A DNA stretch of 64,000 nucleotides from Actinomycetes bacterium (GCA_021845725.1 JAJZVL010000005.1:20995-84994), one strand, 5' to 3'; shown: positions 1-8,547, counted from the stretch's first letter. Notes: generated by a model not told the origin, from the letters alone. Made by a program: numbers and translations.

Positions 1-178
1 GGGTGGTGCCGTGGGCCTCGTCGGTCCCACGCGCATGAACTATCCCCAGGCCCTCGCCGCGGCACGGGTCGTGGGGGAGCAGCTCGGAGACCGGCTCCGC
101 GCGACGCTCGACGCCGGATCTTCCGCGCGCCCGGTGCGCGAGACTCGTCCGAGGAGGCGTGCACGTGGCAGGCGCTGA
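1..178 (+). CDS. hrcA: Heat-inducible repressor HrcA (3' end only)
   Basis: Only the last 58 codons are present; the gene begins before the window. The reading frame contains VGLVGPTRMNYPQAL, the C-terminal signature of HrcA (family form GPTRMDY), then a short Arg-rich tail ending in TGA at 176-178. HrcA represses chaperone genes by binding the CIRCE inverted repeat. A well-formed CIRCE element lies in this same window at 17651-17677. The stop overlaps the start region of dnaJ, the usual hrcA-dnaJ order. The identification rests on a short tail but the motif is distinctive. Confidence 0.85.
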   Translation, partial: GGAVGLVGPTRMNYPQALAAARVVGEQLGDRLRATLDAGSSARPVRETRPRRRARGRR

Positions 179-1313
179 GACGATGGGTGATCTCTACGAG
201 CTCCTCGGCGTCCGGCCCGACGCGACCGACGAGGAGATCAAGCGGGCCTACCGGCGCCGCGCGCGGGAGTTCCATCCGGACGCGAACGGCGGCGATCCCG
301 ATCTCGAGGCCAAGTTCAAGGAGATCTCGTTCGCGTACGAGGTCCTGCGCGATCCCGAGCGGCGTGCTCGCTACGACCGCTTCGGGGCGGCGAGCTTCCG
401 CGGCGGGCCTGCCCCCGGTCCGAGCAGCGCGGGCAGCGGTTTCGGCTTCGACAGCGGCCTTTCGGATCTCTTCGAGATGTTCTTCGGGACGATGGCGGGG
501 GCCCCACGTGCTGCCAGGCGCCGCGGTCCCCAGCCGGGTAGTGACGCCGAGGTCACCTTGCACCTGAACCTCGTCGAGGCGGTCTTCGGCGCCCAGAAGC
601 AGCTCTCCGTACGCCTTCCGGTCAGCTGCGACGTGTGCGGCGGAAGCGGAGCGGCGCTCGGCACCCAGCCGATCGTGTGCAGCGACTGCCAGGGAACCGG
701 CGAGATCCGACGCCTCCGCAATTCGTTGCTGGGCCAGGTCGTGACGATGGTCGGGTGCTCCAAGTGCCAGGGGACCGGCGAGGTGATCGCCGACCCCTGC
801 CAGGCGTGCCGGGGCGAGGGCCGGCGAATGGAGGACCGCGAGCTCACGGTCGAGGTTCCCGCCGGCGTGGACGATGGCTCCACGCTTCGCCTGGCTGGGC
901 GCGGGCCGGCCGGGCCACGCGGCGGCCCCAACGGCTCGCTGTTCGTGCATCTCGTCGTCGAGCCCGACGAGCGGTTCGAGCGCGCCGGTGACGACCTCCA
1001 CACGACCCTGCACGTCGGCATGGCCCAGGCCGCGCTCGGCACCTCGCTCGACGTCGAGACGCTCGACGGCCCCCGACAGGTCGGGGTCGCCGCGGGCACG
1101 CAGGCCGGTTCGGTGGTCCGGCTGCGCGGGCTCGGCGTGCCGCACCTGCGCGGCCGTGGCAGGGGGGACCTCTACGTCCATCTCGCGGTCGACACGCCGA
1201 CCGACCTCACCCCTCGTCAGCGCGAGCTCCTCGGTCAGCTCGCCGCGGAGCGCGGCGAGGAGGTCCACGGTCACGACGGGGTCTTCTCCCGCATCCGCTC
1301 GGCCCTTGGCTGA
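165..1313 (+). CDS. dnaJ: Chaperone protein DnaJ
   Basis: Hsp40 co-chaperone that stimulates DnaK ATPase and holds unfolded proteins. The N-terminal J domain has the HPD motif (EFHPDANGG). A Gly/Phe-rich stretch follows, then four CxxCxGxG zinc-binding repeats (CDVCGGSG, CSDCQGTG, CSKCQGTG, CQACRGEG) and the C-terminal substrate-binding domains, so this is a full type I DnaJ. Three starts are possible: GTG 159, GTG 165 and ATG 183. GAGGAGG at 151-157 sits 7 nt before GTG 165, so I chose that; ATG 183 begins exactly where family homology begins (MGDLYELLG). It overlaps the end of hrcA, implying translational coupling in one operon. Confidence 0.95.
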   Translation: MAGAETMGDLYELLGVRPDATDEEIKRAYRRRAREFHPDANGGDPDLEAKFKEISFAYEVLRDPERRARYDRFGAASFRGGPAPGPSSAGSGFGFDSGLSDLFEMFFGTMAGAPRAARRRGPQPGSDAEVTLHLNLVEAVFGAQKQLSVRLPVSCDVCGGSGAALGTQPIVCSDCQGTGEIRRLRNSLLGQVVTMVGCSKCQGTGEVIADPCQACRGEGRRMEDRELTVEVPAGVDDGSTLRLAGRGPAGPRGGPNGSLFVHLVVEPDERFERAGDDLHTTLHVGMAQAALGTSLDVETLDGPRQVGVAAGTQAGSVVRLRGLGVPHLRGRGRGDLYVHLAVDTPTDLTPRQRELLGQLAAERGEEVHGHDGVFSRIRSALG

Positions 1314-2034
1314 CGCTCCCCACGGCGCCGGCACAGGCGTCGCGGTCCGTCGGCGCGCCGTCACCCAGGTGCTCGTCGCCGATCCGGCGGCCCCAGTCCT
1401 CGGGGCCGCCGACGCGCACCATCTCGAGCGCGTCCTGCGGCTTGGCGTCGGAGAGGTGGTGGTGGCGACCGACGGGCTGGGTCGCTGGACCCGCTGTCGC
1501 TACCGGGGCGCGGGAATGCTCGAGGTCGACGGGCCGGTCGAGCTCGACGCGGCGCCGGCGCCGCCACTGACCGTGGCGTTCGCTCCGGTGAAGGCCGAGC
1601 GTCCCGAGTGGGTCGTCCAGAAGCTGACCGAGCTCGGCGTCGATCGCATCGTCGTCCTCTCCACCGCGCGGTCGGTCGTCCGCTGGGACCCCGGGCGCGC
1701 CGGTGCCGCGCTCGAGCGGCTGCGCCGGGTGGCCTCGGGGGCTGCGGCCCAGGCGCGTCGGGTATGGCTGCCGGAGGTCGCCGGGATCGTCGGGATCGCG
1801 GACCTCGAACGCTCGGGGCTTGCACTCGCCGAGCCCGGGGGTCAGCCGCTGACTCCGGCGCTCACCGGCATCGCGGTCGGGCCCGAAGGGGGATGGAGCC
1901 CCGAGGAGCTCTCGTCGGGGCTGCCGACGGTGGGGCTCGCGGCGCACGTGCTGCGCGCCGAGACCGCCGCGGTTGCCGCGGGGGTGCTTCTTGGAGCCTT
2001 GCGCGCCGGTACCGTGTCACGGCAGAAGCTATGA
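1306..2034 (+). CDS. rsmE: 16S rRNA m3U1498 methyltransferase RsmE
   Basis: SPOUT-class methyltransferase that methylates N3 of U1498 in 16S rRNA using SAM. The protein is about 242 residues, the normal family length. The N-terminal PUA-like part has AHHLERVLRLGVG. The SPOUT core shows KAERPEWVVQKLTELGV, then the C-terminal knot motifs VGPEGGWSPEE and LRAETA. The only start that keeps the N-terminal RR...VLV segment is TTG 1306, overlapping the dnaJ stop by 8 bases; GTG 1369 would truncate the domain. rsmE after dnaJ is a common bacterial order. Confidence 0.9.
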   Translation: MADAPHGAGTGVAVRRRAVTQVLVADPAAPVLGAADAHHLERVLRLGVGEVVVATDGLGRWTRCRYRGAGMLEVDGPVELDAAPAPPLTVAFAPVKAERPEWVVQKLTELGVDRIVVLSTARSVVRWDPGRAGAALERLRRVASGAAAQARRVWLPEVAGIVGIADLERSGLALAEPGGQPLTPALTGIAVGPEGGWSPEELSSGLPTVGLAAHVLRAETAAVAAGVLLGALRAGTVSRQKL

Positions 2035-2062
2035 GTGCCCGACAGGACATCGCGGTGGGAGT

Positions 2063-2311
2063 ATGACGACGATGGCGGACGAGCAGGTGCGCTGGCTCAG
2101 CACCAAGGACGCGTCGGCACGCCTCGGGGTGACGCTGCGGAGCCTCTACCGTTTCATCGACGGGGGGGAGCTCGCGGCCTATAAGTTCGGGCGAGTGATC
2201 CGCTTGAAGGAGGAGGACGTCGACCGGTTCATCGAGTCGTGCCGGATCGCGCCCGGCGATCTCGAGCACCTCCTCCCGCCGCGGCGTTCGAGCAACGGGA
2301 CAGAGCCCTGA
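2063..2311 (+). CDS. Small excisionase/MerR-like helix-turn-helix protein
   Basis: An 82-residue protein made almost entirely of an HTH_17-type winged helix: WLSTKDASARLGVTLRSLYR, then GELAAYKFGRVIRLKEEDVDRFIESC. Such domains occur in phage excisionases and in small actinobacterial regulators of the BldC type. The position inside a housekeeping operon between rsmE and a HIT gene argues for a resident regulator rather than a mobile-element excisionase. ATG 2063 was used; GGGAG at 2057-2061 is better spaced for ATG 2072, so the first three residues are uncertain. The 3' end overlaps the long form of the HIT gene. The DNA target is unknown. Confidence 0.75.
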   Translation: MTTMADEQVRWLSTKDASARLGVTLRSLYRFIDGGELAAYKFGRVIRLKEEDVDRFIESCRIAPGDLEHLLPPRRSSNGTEP

Positions 2312-2664
2312 CGCCGACCGACTGCCTGTTCTGCCGGATCGTGGCCGGCGAGGTGCCTGCCGATGTCGTGCATGCCACCGACCGCACGGTCGCCTTCCGT
2401 GACATCCAGCCCCAGGCGCCGGTGCACGTGCTCGTCGTGCCGCGCCGTCATGTCGCCCACGCAGGCCTGTTGACCGAGGAGCACGCCGAGGATCTCGCGG
2501 CGATGTTCGCTGCGGCACGTGCAGTGGCGGAGGCGGAGGGCATCGCCGGGGCCGAGCGTGGCTACCGATTGGTGCTGAACGTGGGAAGGGATGCGCTGAA
2601 CTCCGTGCCGCACCTGCATCTCCACGTGATCGGCGGCCGGCAGATGACGTGGCCGCCCGGGTGA
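2239..2664 (+). CDS. HIT-family nucleotide phosphohydrolase
   Basis: Histidine-triad protein of the HinT group, which hydrolyses AMP-linked compounds such as nucleoside phosphoramidates. The motif HLHLHVIGG near the C terminus is the HxHxH active site, and the N-terminal CLFCRIVAGE is typical of HinT homologues. The start is odd. The only ATG/GTG/TTG before the conserved TDCLFC is GTG 2239, which overlaps the upstream HTH gene by 73 bases and adds about 25 unconserved Arg/Pro/Ala-rich residues. CTG at 2308 would give the expected N terminus. The 3' end overlaps phoH by GTGA. Confidence 0.88.
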   Translation: MPDRARRSRAPPPAAAFEQRDRALTPTDCLFCRIVAGEVPADVVHATDRTVAFRDIQPQAPVHVLVVPRRHVAHAGLLTEEHAEDLAAMFAAARAVAEAEGIAGAERGYRLVLNVGRDALNSVPHLHLHVIGGRQMTWPPG

Positions 2665-3698
2665 CCCACGCGGAGCGCGCGGCGGCCTCGCAGGCGGTCC
2701 GAGAGGCGGACACCGGCGCGGGCGCCGGAGCCGGAGAGGTGACGACCGCCCGGCGAGAGACCATGGTGCCGAACACGCACCTCATGGCCAGCTTGCTCGG
2801 TCCCCACGACGAGCTGCTGCGGCTCGTCGAGCGCGCGTTCCCCGAGGATCGGATCGCCGTGCAGGGGAACCGCATCGCGGTCGACGGTCCCGAGGCGGAG
2901 CAGCTGTCGCGGCTCTTCGAAGAGCTGGTCGTCGTGCTCGAGTCGGGCCAGGGTCTCGACGCTGCGAAGGTGCGCCGGACCATCGACATGGTGCGTGAGG
3001 ACGTGAGCCCCTCCGAGGTGTTCAACGTCGAGGTGGTGCGTGCAGCCCGGGGCCGCTCGGTACGCCCTTACACGGCCGGGCAGAAGCGCTACACCGACGC
3101 GATCTGCGCGAGCACGGTCACCTTCGGCATCGGGCCCGCGGGGACGGGGAAGTCCTACCTGGCTGTCGCGCACGCCGTGCAGGCGTTGCAGACCCGCGCG
3201 GTCAACCGCATCATCCTCACGCGCCCGGCCGTCGAGGCGGGCGAGCGCCTCGGTTTCCTTCCCGGCGACCTGATGGCCAAGGTCGACCCGTACCTGCGCC
3301 CTCTCTACGACGCGCTCTACGACCTCTTGGAGCCCGACGGCGCCCAGCGGCTGATGGATCGGGGAACCATCGAGGTGGCGCCGCTCGCGTTCATGCGAGG
3401 TCGCACGTTGAACAACTCGTTCATCATCCTCGACGAGGCCCAGAACACGACCCCCGAGCAGATGAAGATGTTCCTCACCCGCATCGGCTTCGGCTCGAAG
3501 TGCGTCGTGACCGGCGACGTCACCCAGATCGACGTGGCGGGCGCACGCTCGGGGCTTGTCGGGCTGGACCGGGTGCTCGGCGAGGTGCCGGGTGTCGCCT
3601 TCGTCCACCTGACGCGCCGTGACGTCGTCCGGCACCAGATCGTCGCGGACATCATCCGCGCCTACGAGGAGGCAGAGCGCCCCCGCGATGGCGGTTGA
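2661..3698 (+). CDS. phoH: PhoH-family ATPase
   Basis: Cytoplasmic P-loop ATPase of the PhoH/YbeZ group, usually encoded next to ybeY and linked to RNA metabolism and ribosome quality control. Walker A is GPAGTGKSYLA and Walker B is FIILDEAQN. The sensor region VTGDVTQID and the C-terminal DVVRHQIVADIIRAYE are also conserved. GTG 2661 shares bases with the stop of the HIT gene (GTGA); an alternative GTG at 2649 is 12 bases upstream. The N-terminal 30 residues (Ala/Gly/Glu-rich) are poorly conserved. The 3' end overlaps ybeY by 11 bases. Confidence 0.92.
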   Translation: MTHAERAAASQAVREADTGAGAGAGEVTTARRETMVPNTHLMASLLGPHDELLRLVERAFPEDRIAVQGNRIAVDGPEAEQLSRLFEELVVVLESGQGLDAAKVRRTIDMVREDVSPSEVFNVEVVRAARGRSVRPYTAGQKRYTDAICASTVTFGIGPAGTGKSYLAVAHAVQALQTRAVNRIILTRPAVEAGERLGFLPGDLMAKVDPYLRPLYDALYDLLEPDGAQRLMDRGTIEVAPLAFMRGRTLNNSFIILDEAQNTTPEQMKMFLTRIGFGSKCVVTGDVTQIDVAGARSGLVGLDRVLGEVPGVAFVHLTRRDVVRHQIVADIIRAYEEAERPRDGG

Positions 3699-4197
3699 TG
3701 TCTACGCGGCCGACGAGCAGGAAGAACGCGCCGTCGACCTGGATCGATGGGCCGGTCTCGCGCGCTCGGTCCTCGAGGATCGCCGTGTTCCAGGCGAGGT
3801 CGAGGTGTCGCTCCTCTTCGTCGACGAGCCCTCCATCGCCGCCTTGAACGAGCAGTTCCTCGGGCGCAAGGGCCCCACCGACGTGCTCGCGTTCCCGATC
3901 GAGGACGAGCCTCTGCCCGCAGGACGGTCTCCGGACTCGGGAGGGATCGGTCCGGGCGCCGACGCCGAGGTGGAGCCGCTCACCTTGCTCGGCGACGTGG
4001 TGATCTGTCCTGCCGTTGCCGCGCGCAACGCCATGGAGCACGGGGTGACCATGGACGACGAGCTCGCGCTCCTCGTGGTCCACGGGCTCCTTCACCTGCT
4101 CGGGATGGACCATGAGACAGATCAGGAGGCGGAGGCCATGGAGCACTTGGAGCGCGAGCTGCTGGCCCGTCACCACGAGGGTGGCGGATCGCCGTGA
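3688..4197 (+). CDS. ybeY: Endoribonuclease / rRNA maturation factor YbeY
   Basis: Metalloprotein needed for 16S rRNA 3'-end maturation and ribosome quality control. The zinc-binding signature HGLLHLLGMDH (HGxLHLxGxDH) is intact near the C terminus, and the upstream GPTDVLAFP motif is present. The protein is 169 residues, with a short extra loop (about PAGRSPDSGGIGPGADAE) after the IEDEPL segment. ATG 3688 lies inside the end of phoH and the stop overlaps the next gene by GTGA, so the phoH-ybeY-corC block is probably translationally coupled. Confidence 0.93.
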   Translation: MAVDVYAADEQEERAVDLDRWAGLARSVLEDRRVPGEVEVSLLFVDEPSIAALNEQFLGRKGPTDVLAFPIEDEPLPAGRSPDSGGIGPGADAEVEPLTLLGDVVICPAVAARNAMEHGVTMDDELALLVVHGLLHLLGMDHETDQEAEAMEHLERELLARHHEGGGSP

Positions 4198-5513
4198 CCC
4201 CGACGCCCGTCGTCGCGAGCGCGGGGCTCCACGCGACCGACTGGGTGCTGCTCGCGGTCATCGTGGTCCTCCTGGCTGCGTCCGGTCTCTTCGCTCTGGC
4301 AGAGACGAGCCTCGTCCGGACGAGCAGGGTGAAAGCGAAGGCCCTCTTGGACGAGCACCGCCGCGGGGCGCGCCAGCTCGTGCGCCTCGTCGAGCACCCC
4401 GAGCAGTTCTTGAACCCGGTGCTGCTCCTCGTGCTGGTCTGCCAGCTGGTCTCCGCGACCCTCGTCGGGGTGATCGCCTCCGCGTGGCTCGGCGCGTGGG
4501 GCGTCGCGGTGGGGACCGTCTTCGAGGTCGTGGTCATCTTCGTCCTCTTCGAGGCGGTGCCGAAGAACTGGGCGGTGCACAACTCCGAGCGCGCCGCGCT
4601 GTTCAGCGCGCCGATCGTCGCGGCCCTCGTGCGGTTCCTGCCGGTGCGGGCGATCTCGGCGGTGTTGGTCGGCCTCGCCAACCTGCTCATCGGCCGCCGG
4701 GGTGCGGCCGACGTCCCCGCGTCGCGGGTGACCGAGTCCGAGCTCCTGGCCATGGCCGACGTCGCGCAGGCAGAGGACGTGATCGAGCTCCAGGAGCGGA
4801 CCTTCATCCACTCCATCATCGACTTCGGCGACGCGGTGGTGCGCGAAGTGATGGTGCCGCGCCTCGACATGTTCACGTTGGACGGCAGCGTCACCGTCCA
4901 CGATGCGCTGGAAAAGGTGCTCGCCGCGGGGCGCAGCCGTGTCCCGGTCCATGACGGCGACGTGGACGACGTCGTCGGCATCGCCTATGCGAAGGACCTC
5001 ATGGCCGTGGAGCACGAAGGGCACGGCGACGAGCCCGTGCGCTCCCACCTGCGGCCGGCTCACTTCGTTCCCGAGACCAAGCGGCTCACCGCGCTGCTAC
5101 GTGAGATGCAGGAGGCGAAGTTCCACATGTCCATCGTGGTCGACGAGTACGGCAGCGTCGTCGGGCTCGTCACCTTGGAGGACCTCATCGAGGAGCTGGT
5201 CGGCGAGATCGTCGACGAGTACGACGTCGAGGAGCCGGTCGTCGAGACCCTTCCCGATGGCAGCGTGGTCGTCACCGGCCGCATGGCGATCGACGACGTG
5301 GACGACCTTCTGGGCACCGAGCTTCCTCAGGAGGGGTGGGACACCGTCGGAGGCCTCCTGCTCGGGGTGAGCGGGCACGTCCCGGTCGAGGGGGAGTCCG
5401 TCGACGTCGACGGTGTCCGGCTCGTGGCCGAGCGGGTGCAGGGACGGCGCATCTCCAGGGTACGGATCGAGCGCACCGCGCGGCCGGCCGCCCCCGAGGA
5501 CCCCGAGGGGTGA
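4194..5513 (+). CDS. CNNM/CorC-type membrane protein with CBS domain pair
   Basis: Integral membrane protein of the HlyC/CorC family: an N-terminal CNNM transmembrane domain, a tandem CBS nucleotide-sensing pair, and a C-terminal CorC_HlyC domain. The first 140 residues give about four hydrophobic segments, including VLLAVIVVLLAASGLFALAE, where the small residues and Glu are conserved. The CBS region has VMVPRLDMF and MSIVVDEYGSVVGLVTLEDL; the C-terminal domain has EEGWDTVGGLLL-like sequence. The family is associated with Mg2+/Co2+ efflux or homeostasis; older 'hemolysin' labels are not functional evidence. GTG 4194 overlaps the ybeY stop, and the gene leads into era. Confidence 0.9.
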   Translation: MTPTPVVASAGLHATDWVLLAVIVVLLAASGLFALAETSLVRTSRVKAKALLDEHRRGARQLVRLVEHPEQFLNPVLLLVLVCQLVSATLVGVIASAWLGAWGVAVGTVFEVVVIFVLFEAVPKNWAVHNSERAALFSAPIVAALVRFLPVRAISAVLVGLANLLIGRRGAADVPASRVTESELLAMADVAQAEDVIELQERTFIHSIIDFGDAVVREVMVPRLDMFTLDGSVTVHDALEKVLAAGRSRVPVHDGDVDDVVGIAYAKDLMAVEHEGHGDEPVRSHLRPAHFVPETKRLTALLREMQEAKFHMSIVVDEYGSVVGLVTLEDLIEELVGEIVDEYDVEEPVVETLPDGSVVVTGRMAIDDVDDLLGTELPQEGWDTVGGLLLGVSGHVPVEGESVDVDGVRLVAERVQGRRISRVRIERTARPAAPEDPEG

Positions 5514-5520
5514 GCGGCGC

Positions 5521-6450
5521 GTGAAGTCCGGGTTCGCCTCCGTCGTCGGCCGCCCGAACGTGGGGAAGTCGACGCTCGTGAACCGGATGGTCGGCACGAA
5601 GGTCTCGATCGTCTCTTCGAGACCGAACACCACGCGCCATACCGTCCGCGGGGTCGTCCAGCGTCCGGGCGCACAGGTCGTGCTCGTGGACACTCCTGGC
5701 TTCCACCGCCCGCGCACCCTGCTCGGCGAACGCCTTCTCGAGGCGGCCGGCGCCTCGCTCGGCGACGTGGACGTGGTGGTCGTGGCGCTGGATGCCACCG
5801 CTCCGATCGGCCGCGGGGATCGGCTCGTGCTCACGCGGGTGATCGAGGCGTCACGTGGGCAGCGGGAGGACGCCACCGGCCGCTTTCCGCAAGACGCGCA
5901 ACGCGCGGGCCGGCCTGGGGAGCTTCTCGTGGCACTGAACAAAGTCGACCGTGTTCGCCCGGCGCAGCTCCTCGAGCAGCTCGCGTCGGTGGCAGCATGT
6001 GTCGCAGAGCTCGGCGGCGGCGAGTCGGTGGAGTATTTTCCTCTTTCGGCGCTCACCGGGGAGGGCGTGGACGAGCTTCGAGACACGCTCGTCGAGCGGC
6101 TCCCCGAGGGTCCCATGTACTACCCCGAGGAGATGGTGACCGACACGCCCGAGGCGCTCCAGGTGGCCGAGCTCGTACGCGAGCAGCTGCTGCGCCGCGC
6201 GCGCGAGGAGCTCCCGCACTCGATCGCCTGCCAGGTGACCGAGTGGGAGTGGCCCCGGATCCGCTGCGAGATTGTGGTGGAGCGGGACTCCCAGAAAGGG
6301 ATCGTCATCGGGCGCGGGGGGGAGGTGCTGAAGGACGTCGGCATTGCGGTGAGAAAGCAGCTGCCGCCGGGCGCGTACCTCGAGCTGCACGTACGCGTGG
6401 AGAAGCGCTGGCAGCAGCGTCCCGATGCTCTGGACCGTCTCGGCCTGTGA
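5521..6450 (+). CDS. era: GTPase Era
   Basis: GTPase that binds the 3' end of 16S rRNA during 30S assembly. G1 is GRPNVGKS, the switch region RPNTTRHT, G3 DTPGF and G4 NKVD; a C-terminal KH domain carries IVIGRGGEVLKDVG. GTG 5521 has GAGGGG about 9 nt upstream, just after the preceding stop. An insertion of about 22 residues (around SRGQREDATGRF through GRPGE) sits between G3 and G4 where other Era proteins have only a few residues. The flanking G motifs are intact, so activity is expected. Confidence 0.95.
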   Translation: MKSGFASVVGRPNVGKSTLVNRMVGTKVSIVSSRPNTTRHTVRGVVQRPGAQVVLVDTPGFHRPRTLLGERLLEAAGASLGDVDVVVVALDATAPIGRGDRLVLTRVIEASRGQREDATGRFPQDAQRAGRPGELLVALNKVDRVRPAQLLEQLASVAACVAELGGGESVEYFPLSALTGEGVDELRDTLVERLPEGPMYYPEEMVTDTPEALQVAELVREQLLRRAREELPHSIACQVTEWEWPRIRCEIVVERDSQKGIVIGRGGEVLKDVGIAVRKQLPPGAYLELHVRVEKRWQQRPDALDRLGL

Positions 6451-6464
6451 GGTGACCGCACCCG

Positions 6465-7415
6465 ATGCTCACCACCATCACCCTTCTCACGAGCAAGCTG
6501 GTCCGATCGCAGTCCGGCCGCCTGGTGCTCCTTGGTGCGGTGTGCCTCTTCGCGGGGGCGGGCGCGTTCGCCGTGACCCAGCATCTCGCTTTCGGGACCT
6601 CGCTCTATTGGGCGATCACCACGGCGACCACCGTCGGGTACGGCGACATCACCCCGAAGAACCCCATCGGGCGGGTGGTCGCCTCCATCGTGATGCTCAC
6701 GACGATCCCGCTGTTCGCCTCGGCATTCGCGCTCTTCGCGGGCACCGTGGCCTCGGCCCACCTGCGTAGGCTCCTCGGGATGGACCGGCACGAGGCGACG
6801 GGCGGCGAGGTCGTGGTCATCGGTGGCCACCCGGCGATCCCGCCCGCGGTCGGCGAGCTGGTCACCGCCGGGCGTGACGTCGTCGTCGTGACCACATCCG
6901 ACCGCTCGATCTTCCCTGACCAGGTGCGCGTGGTCGCCGCCGACCCGACCAGCGAGGAAGCGGTGCGCCGAGCGCACCCTGAGCGCGCGTCGCAGGTGCT
7001 CGTCGCGGGCGCAGACGACGCCGCCGTCCTGGTGAGCGCCGTCCTGGTGCACCAGATCGCTCCGCACACGCCCGTGATCGCCATCGCGACCTCGCCGAAC
7101 GTCTGCCGCGCGCTGCGCGACATCGGCGTCGACGCGGTGTCGGGTGAGGAGCTGCTGGCCCACACGGTCGCCAAGTCGATGGAGGCGCCCCATGCCGGAG
7201 AGCTGCTCCTGCGGATCCTCGGCTCCGAGGGCTACCAGCTGAAGGAGGTCGACGTCGGCGAAGACGCCGCAGGGCACCTGCTGAGCGAGACCCGCGACCG
7301 CGTTCGTGGAGTCGTCCTCGGGGCGGTCCATGCCGGGCGCGTGGTCATCGGAGTGGTGGAGGACCCGAGGCTCGAGCGAGGCGACCGGCTCCTCGTGCTC
7401 GAGCCCGAGCGCTGA
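6465..7415 (+). CDS. Two-TM potassium channel with TrkA-N/TrkA-C (RCK) domains
   Basis: A K+ channel subunit with a cytosolic regulatory module. A membrane segment at about residues 20-38 and another at about 69-90 flank the pore helix and the canonical selectivity filter TVGYGD (56-61). The rest is an RCK assembly: a Rossmann-like TrkA-N domain starting [11 protein letters not shown], then a TrkA-C domain near the end ([15 protein letters not shown]). The first Gly motif is less regular than the usual GxGxxG, so nucleotide specificity is unclear. GAGGTGA lies 9 nt before ATG 6465. The gene follows era by 14 bases and may be read from the same transcript. Confidence 0.9.
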   Translation: MLTTITLLTSKLVRSQSGRLVLLGAVCLFAGAGAFAVTQHLAFGTSLYWAITTATTVGYGDITPKNPIGRVVASIVMLTTIPLFASAFALFAGTVASAHLRRLLGMDRHEATGGEVVVIGGHPAIPPAVGELVTAGRDVVVVTTSDRSIFPDQVRVVAADPTSEEAVRRAHPERASQVLVAGADDAAVLVSAVLVHQIAPHTPVIAIATSPNVCRALRDIGVDAVSGEELLAHTVAKSMEAPHAGELLLRILGSEGYQLKEVDVGEDAAGHLLSETRDRVRGVVLGAVHAGRVVIGVVEDPRLERGDRLLVLEPER

Positions 7416-7439
7416 TCACCAGGGACCCGACGCGGATCT

Positions 7440-8486
7440 TCAAGCAGAAGGCGGGGACGCCGGCGGTGGCGCGCCAGCCCCGAGGTGGCGTGCGAGGTCT
7501 TCGAGGAGCGTCTTGGAGACCTCGGGGTCGATGACGAGGTTCTTCCGGGTGGCTTCGCGCGTCTCGGTCACGATCCCGGCGTCGCGGAGGAGCTTTACGT
7601 GATTGCTCACGGTCGGCTGCGCGAGACCGAAGCGCTGGGCGAGCTCGGTGACGGTGCGCGGCTTCGTGCGCAGGCTGTCGACGATGGCGAGCCGCGTCGG
7701 GTCGGACAGCGCGCGCAGGCGGCGTGAGAGCTCCTCGTTGCGCCCGCGCGCTGCGTGACCCGGCTCGTCGGCCCGGATCCCGAGCACCACGTAGCCTGGA
7801 AGGTCGTAGAGGAGCCCGAGGTGGGCGAAGTAGGCGGGGACGACGACGATCTCTCCCTGCGGCGCAAGGGCGGCGATGACGTGCTCGGCGTTCTCGCCGA
7901 AGTGCGGAGAGCTCCTCACGAGGTCTCGCCAGCCGGCGCCCTTGGAGAGCATCGCCTGCTTCGCCCCGACGGTCTCGGCCACCGCAGGCCGGCCGTCGGT
8001 CTCCCAGGATTCCGCTGCCGCGTCCCAGACCTGCCGGACGGTGTCCACGAACCGGCGGCGTACCTCCGCAGACCGGCGCAGGCGTGAGAGGCGCTGGAGC
8101 GCGATCCGCCGGTCCTCGCTCGTCTCGGCCGCGAGCGGCCAGTCCTTCGCGCCCGAGGGAACGGACGCGCACAGCTCCGGGAGCCCCGCGAGCAGCGCCG
8201 AGGCGTCGTCGCCGAAGAGGAGCCCGCCGTGGTGGGCCACGAGCACCAGCTCGGTGAAGGCGCCGTACATGGGCGACTTGGCGGTCTGCCCCTCGTCCGC
8301 CCACATCGCGTGCACGACTTCGAGCAGCTCGGGGTGCTGCACCTCGTAGAGCGCGTGCAGCGCAGGGTGATCGGCTCGAAAGTCCTCGCGCAGCGCCGAG
8401 TGGAGAAGCCACTCGAGCTCGATCGCGACGGACGGGCGCACGTCGACCTTGTGCTGGGTGGCCTCACCTCGCTCGACAATCGGCAT
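7440..8486 (-). CDS. ArsR-type transcriptional regulator with large N-terminal domain
   Basis: A 348-residue regulator. The C-terminal 90 residues are a winged helix of ArsR type: LSDPTRLAIVDSLRTKP, then ELAQRFGLAQPTVSNHVKLLRDAGIV. The first 250 residues are an Ala/Leu/Glu-rich helical domain that I do not recognise in detail; comparable actinobacterial ArsR proteins have a long sensor domain there. There is no obvious Cys-based metal site. ATG 8486 lies 10 nt after a TATAGT -10, so the leader would be 1-3 nt. The promoter overlaps a 16-bp inverted repeat at 8497-8512, a plausible autoregulatory operator. The inducer and targets are unknown. Confidence 0.85.
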   Translation of the reverse strand: MPIVERGEATQHKVDVRPSVAIELEWLLHSALREDFRADHPALHALYEVQHPELLEVVHAMWADEGQTAKSPMYGAFTELVLVAHHGGLLFGDDASALLAGLPELCASVPSGAKDWPLAAETSEDRRIALQRLSRLRRSAEVRRRFVDTVRQVWDAAAESWETDGRPAVAETVGAKQAMLSKGAGWRDLVRSSPHFGENAEHVIAALAPQGEIVVVPAYFAHLGLLYDLPGYVVLGIRADEPGHAARGRNEELSRRLRALSDPTRLAIVDSLRTKPRTVTELAQRFGLAQPTVSNHVKLLRDAGIVTETREATRKNLVIDPEVSKTLLEDLARHLGAGAPPPASPPSA

Positions 8487-8495
8487 AGTCAGATC

Positions 8496-8540
8496 ACTAT
8501 ATCCATGTATAGCTGCATCCCTATCAAAACCTGCTATACT
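8496..8540. promoter_or_regulatory. Divergent AT-rich promoter region with inverted repeat
   Basis: This is an island of low GC in a GC-rich window. On the minus strand TATAGT (bases 8496-8501) is placed for the ArsR-type gene at 8486. On the plus strand TATACT (8535-8540) ends 7 nt before ATG 8548. The inverted repeat CTATA-N6-TATAG at 8497-8512 covers the minus-strand -10, so a bound regulator would occlude it. No good -35 was seen for either direction. Confidence 0.6.
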
Positions 8541-8547
8541 CCATCAC

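Noticed and set aside
2063..2311. Phage excisionase
   Set aside because: The HTH resembles excisionase folds but lies in a housekeeping operon with no phage genes; a resident regulator is more likely.
4170..5063. Long minus-strand reading frame opposite the CNNM/CorC gene (and similar long frames opposite dxs, kgd, GH38 and PilM-PilN)
   Set aside because: High GC keeps antisense frames open. Their translations are Arg/His/Asp-rich without motifs, while the opposite frames have clear family signatures.
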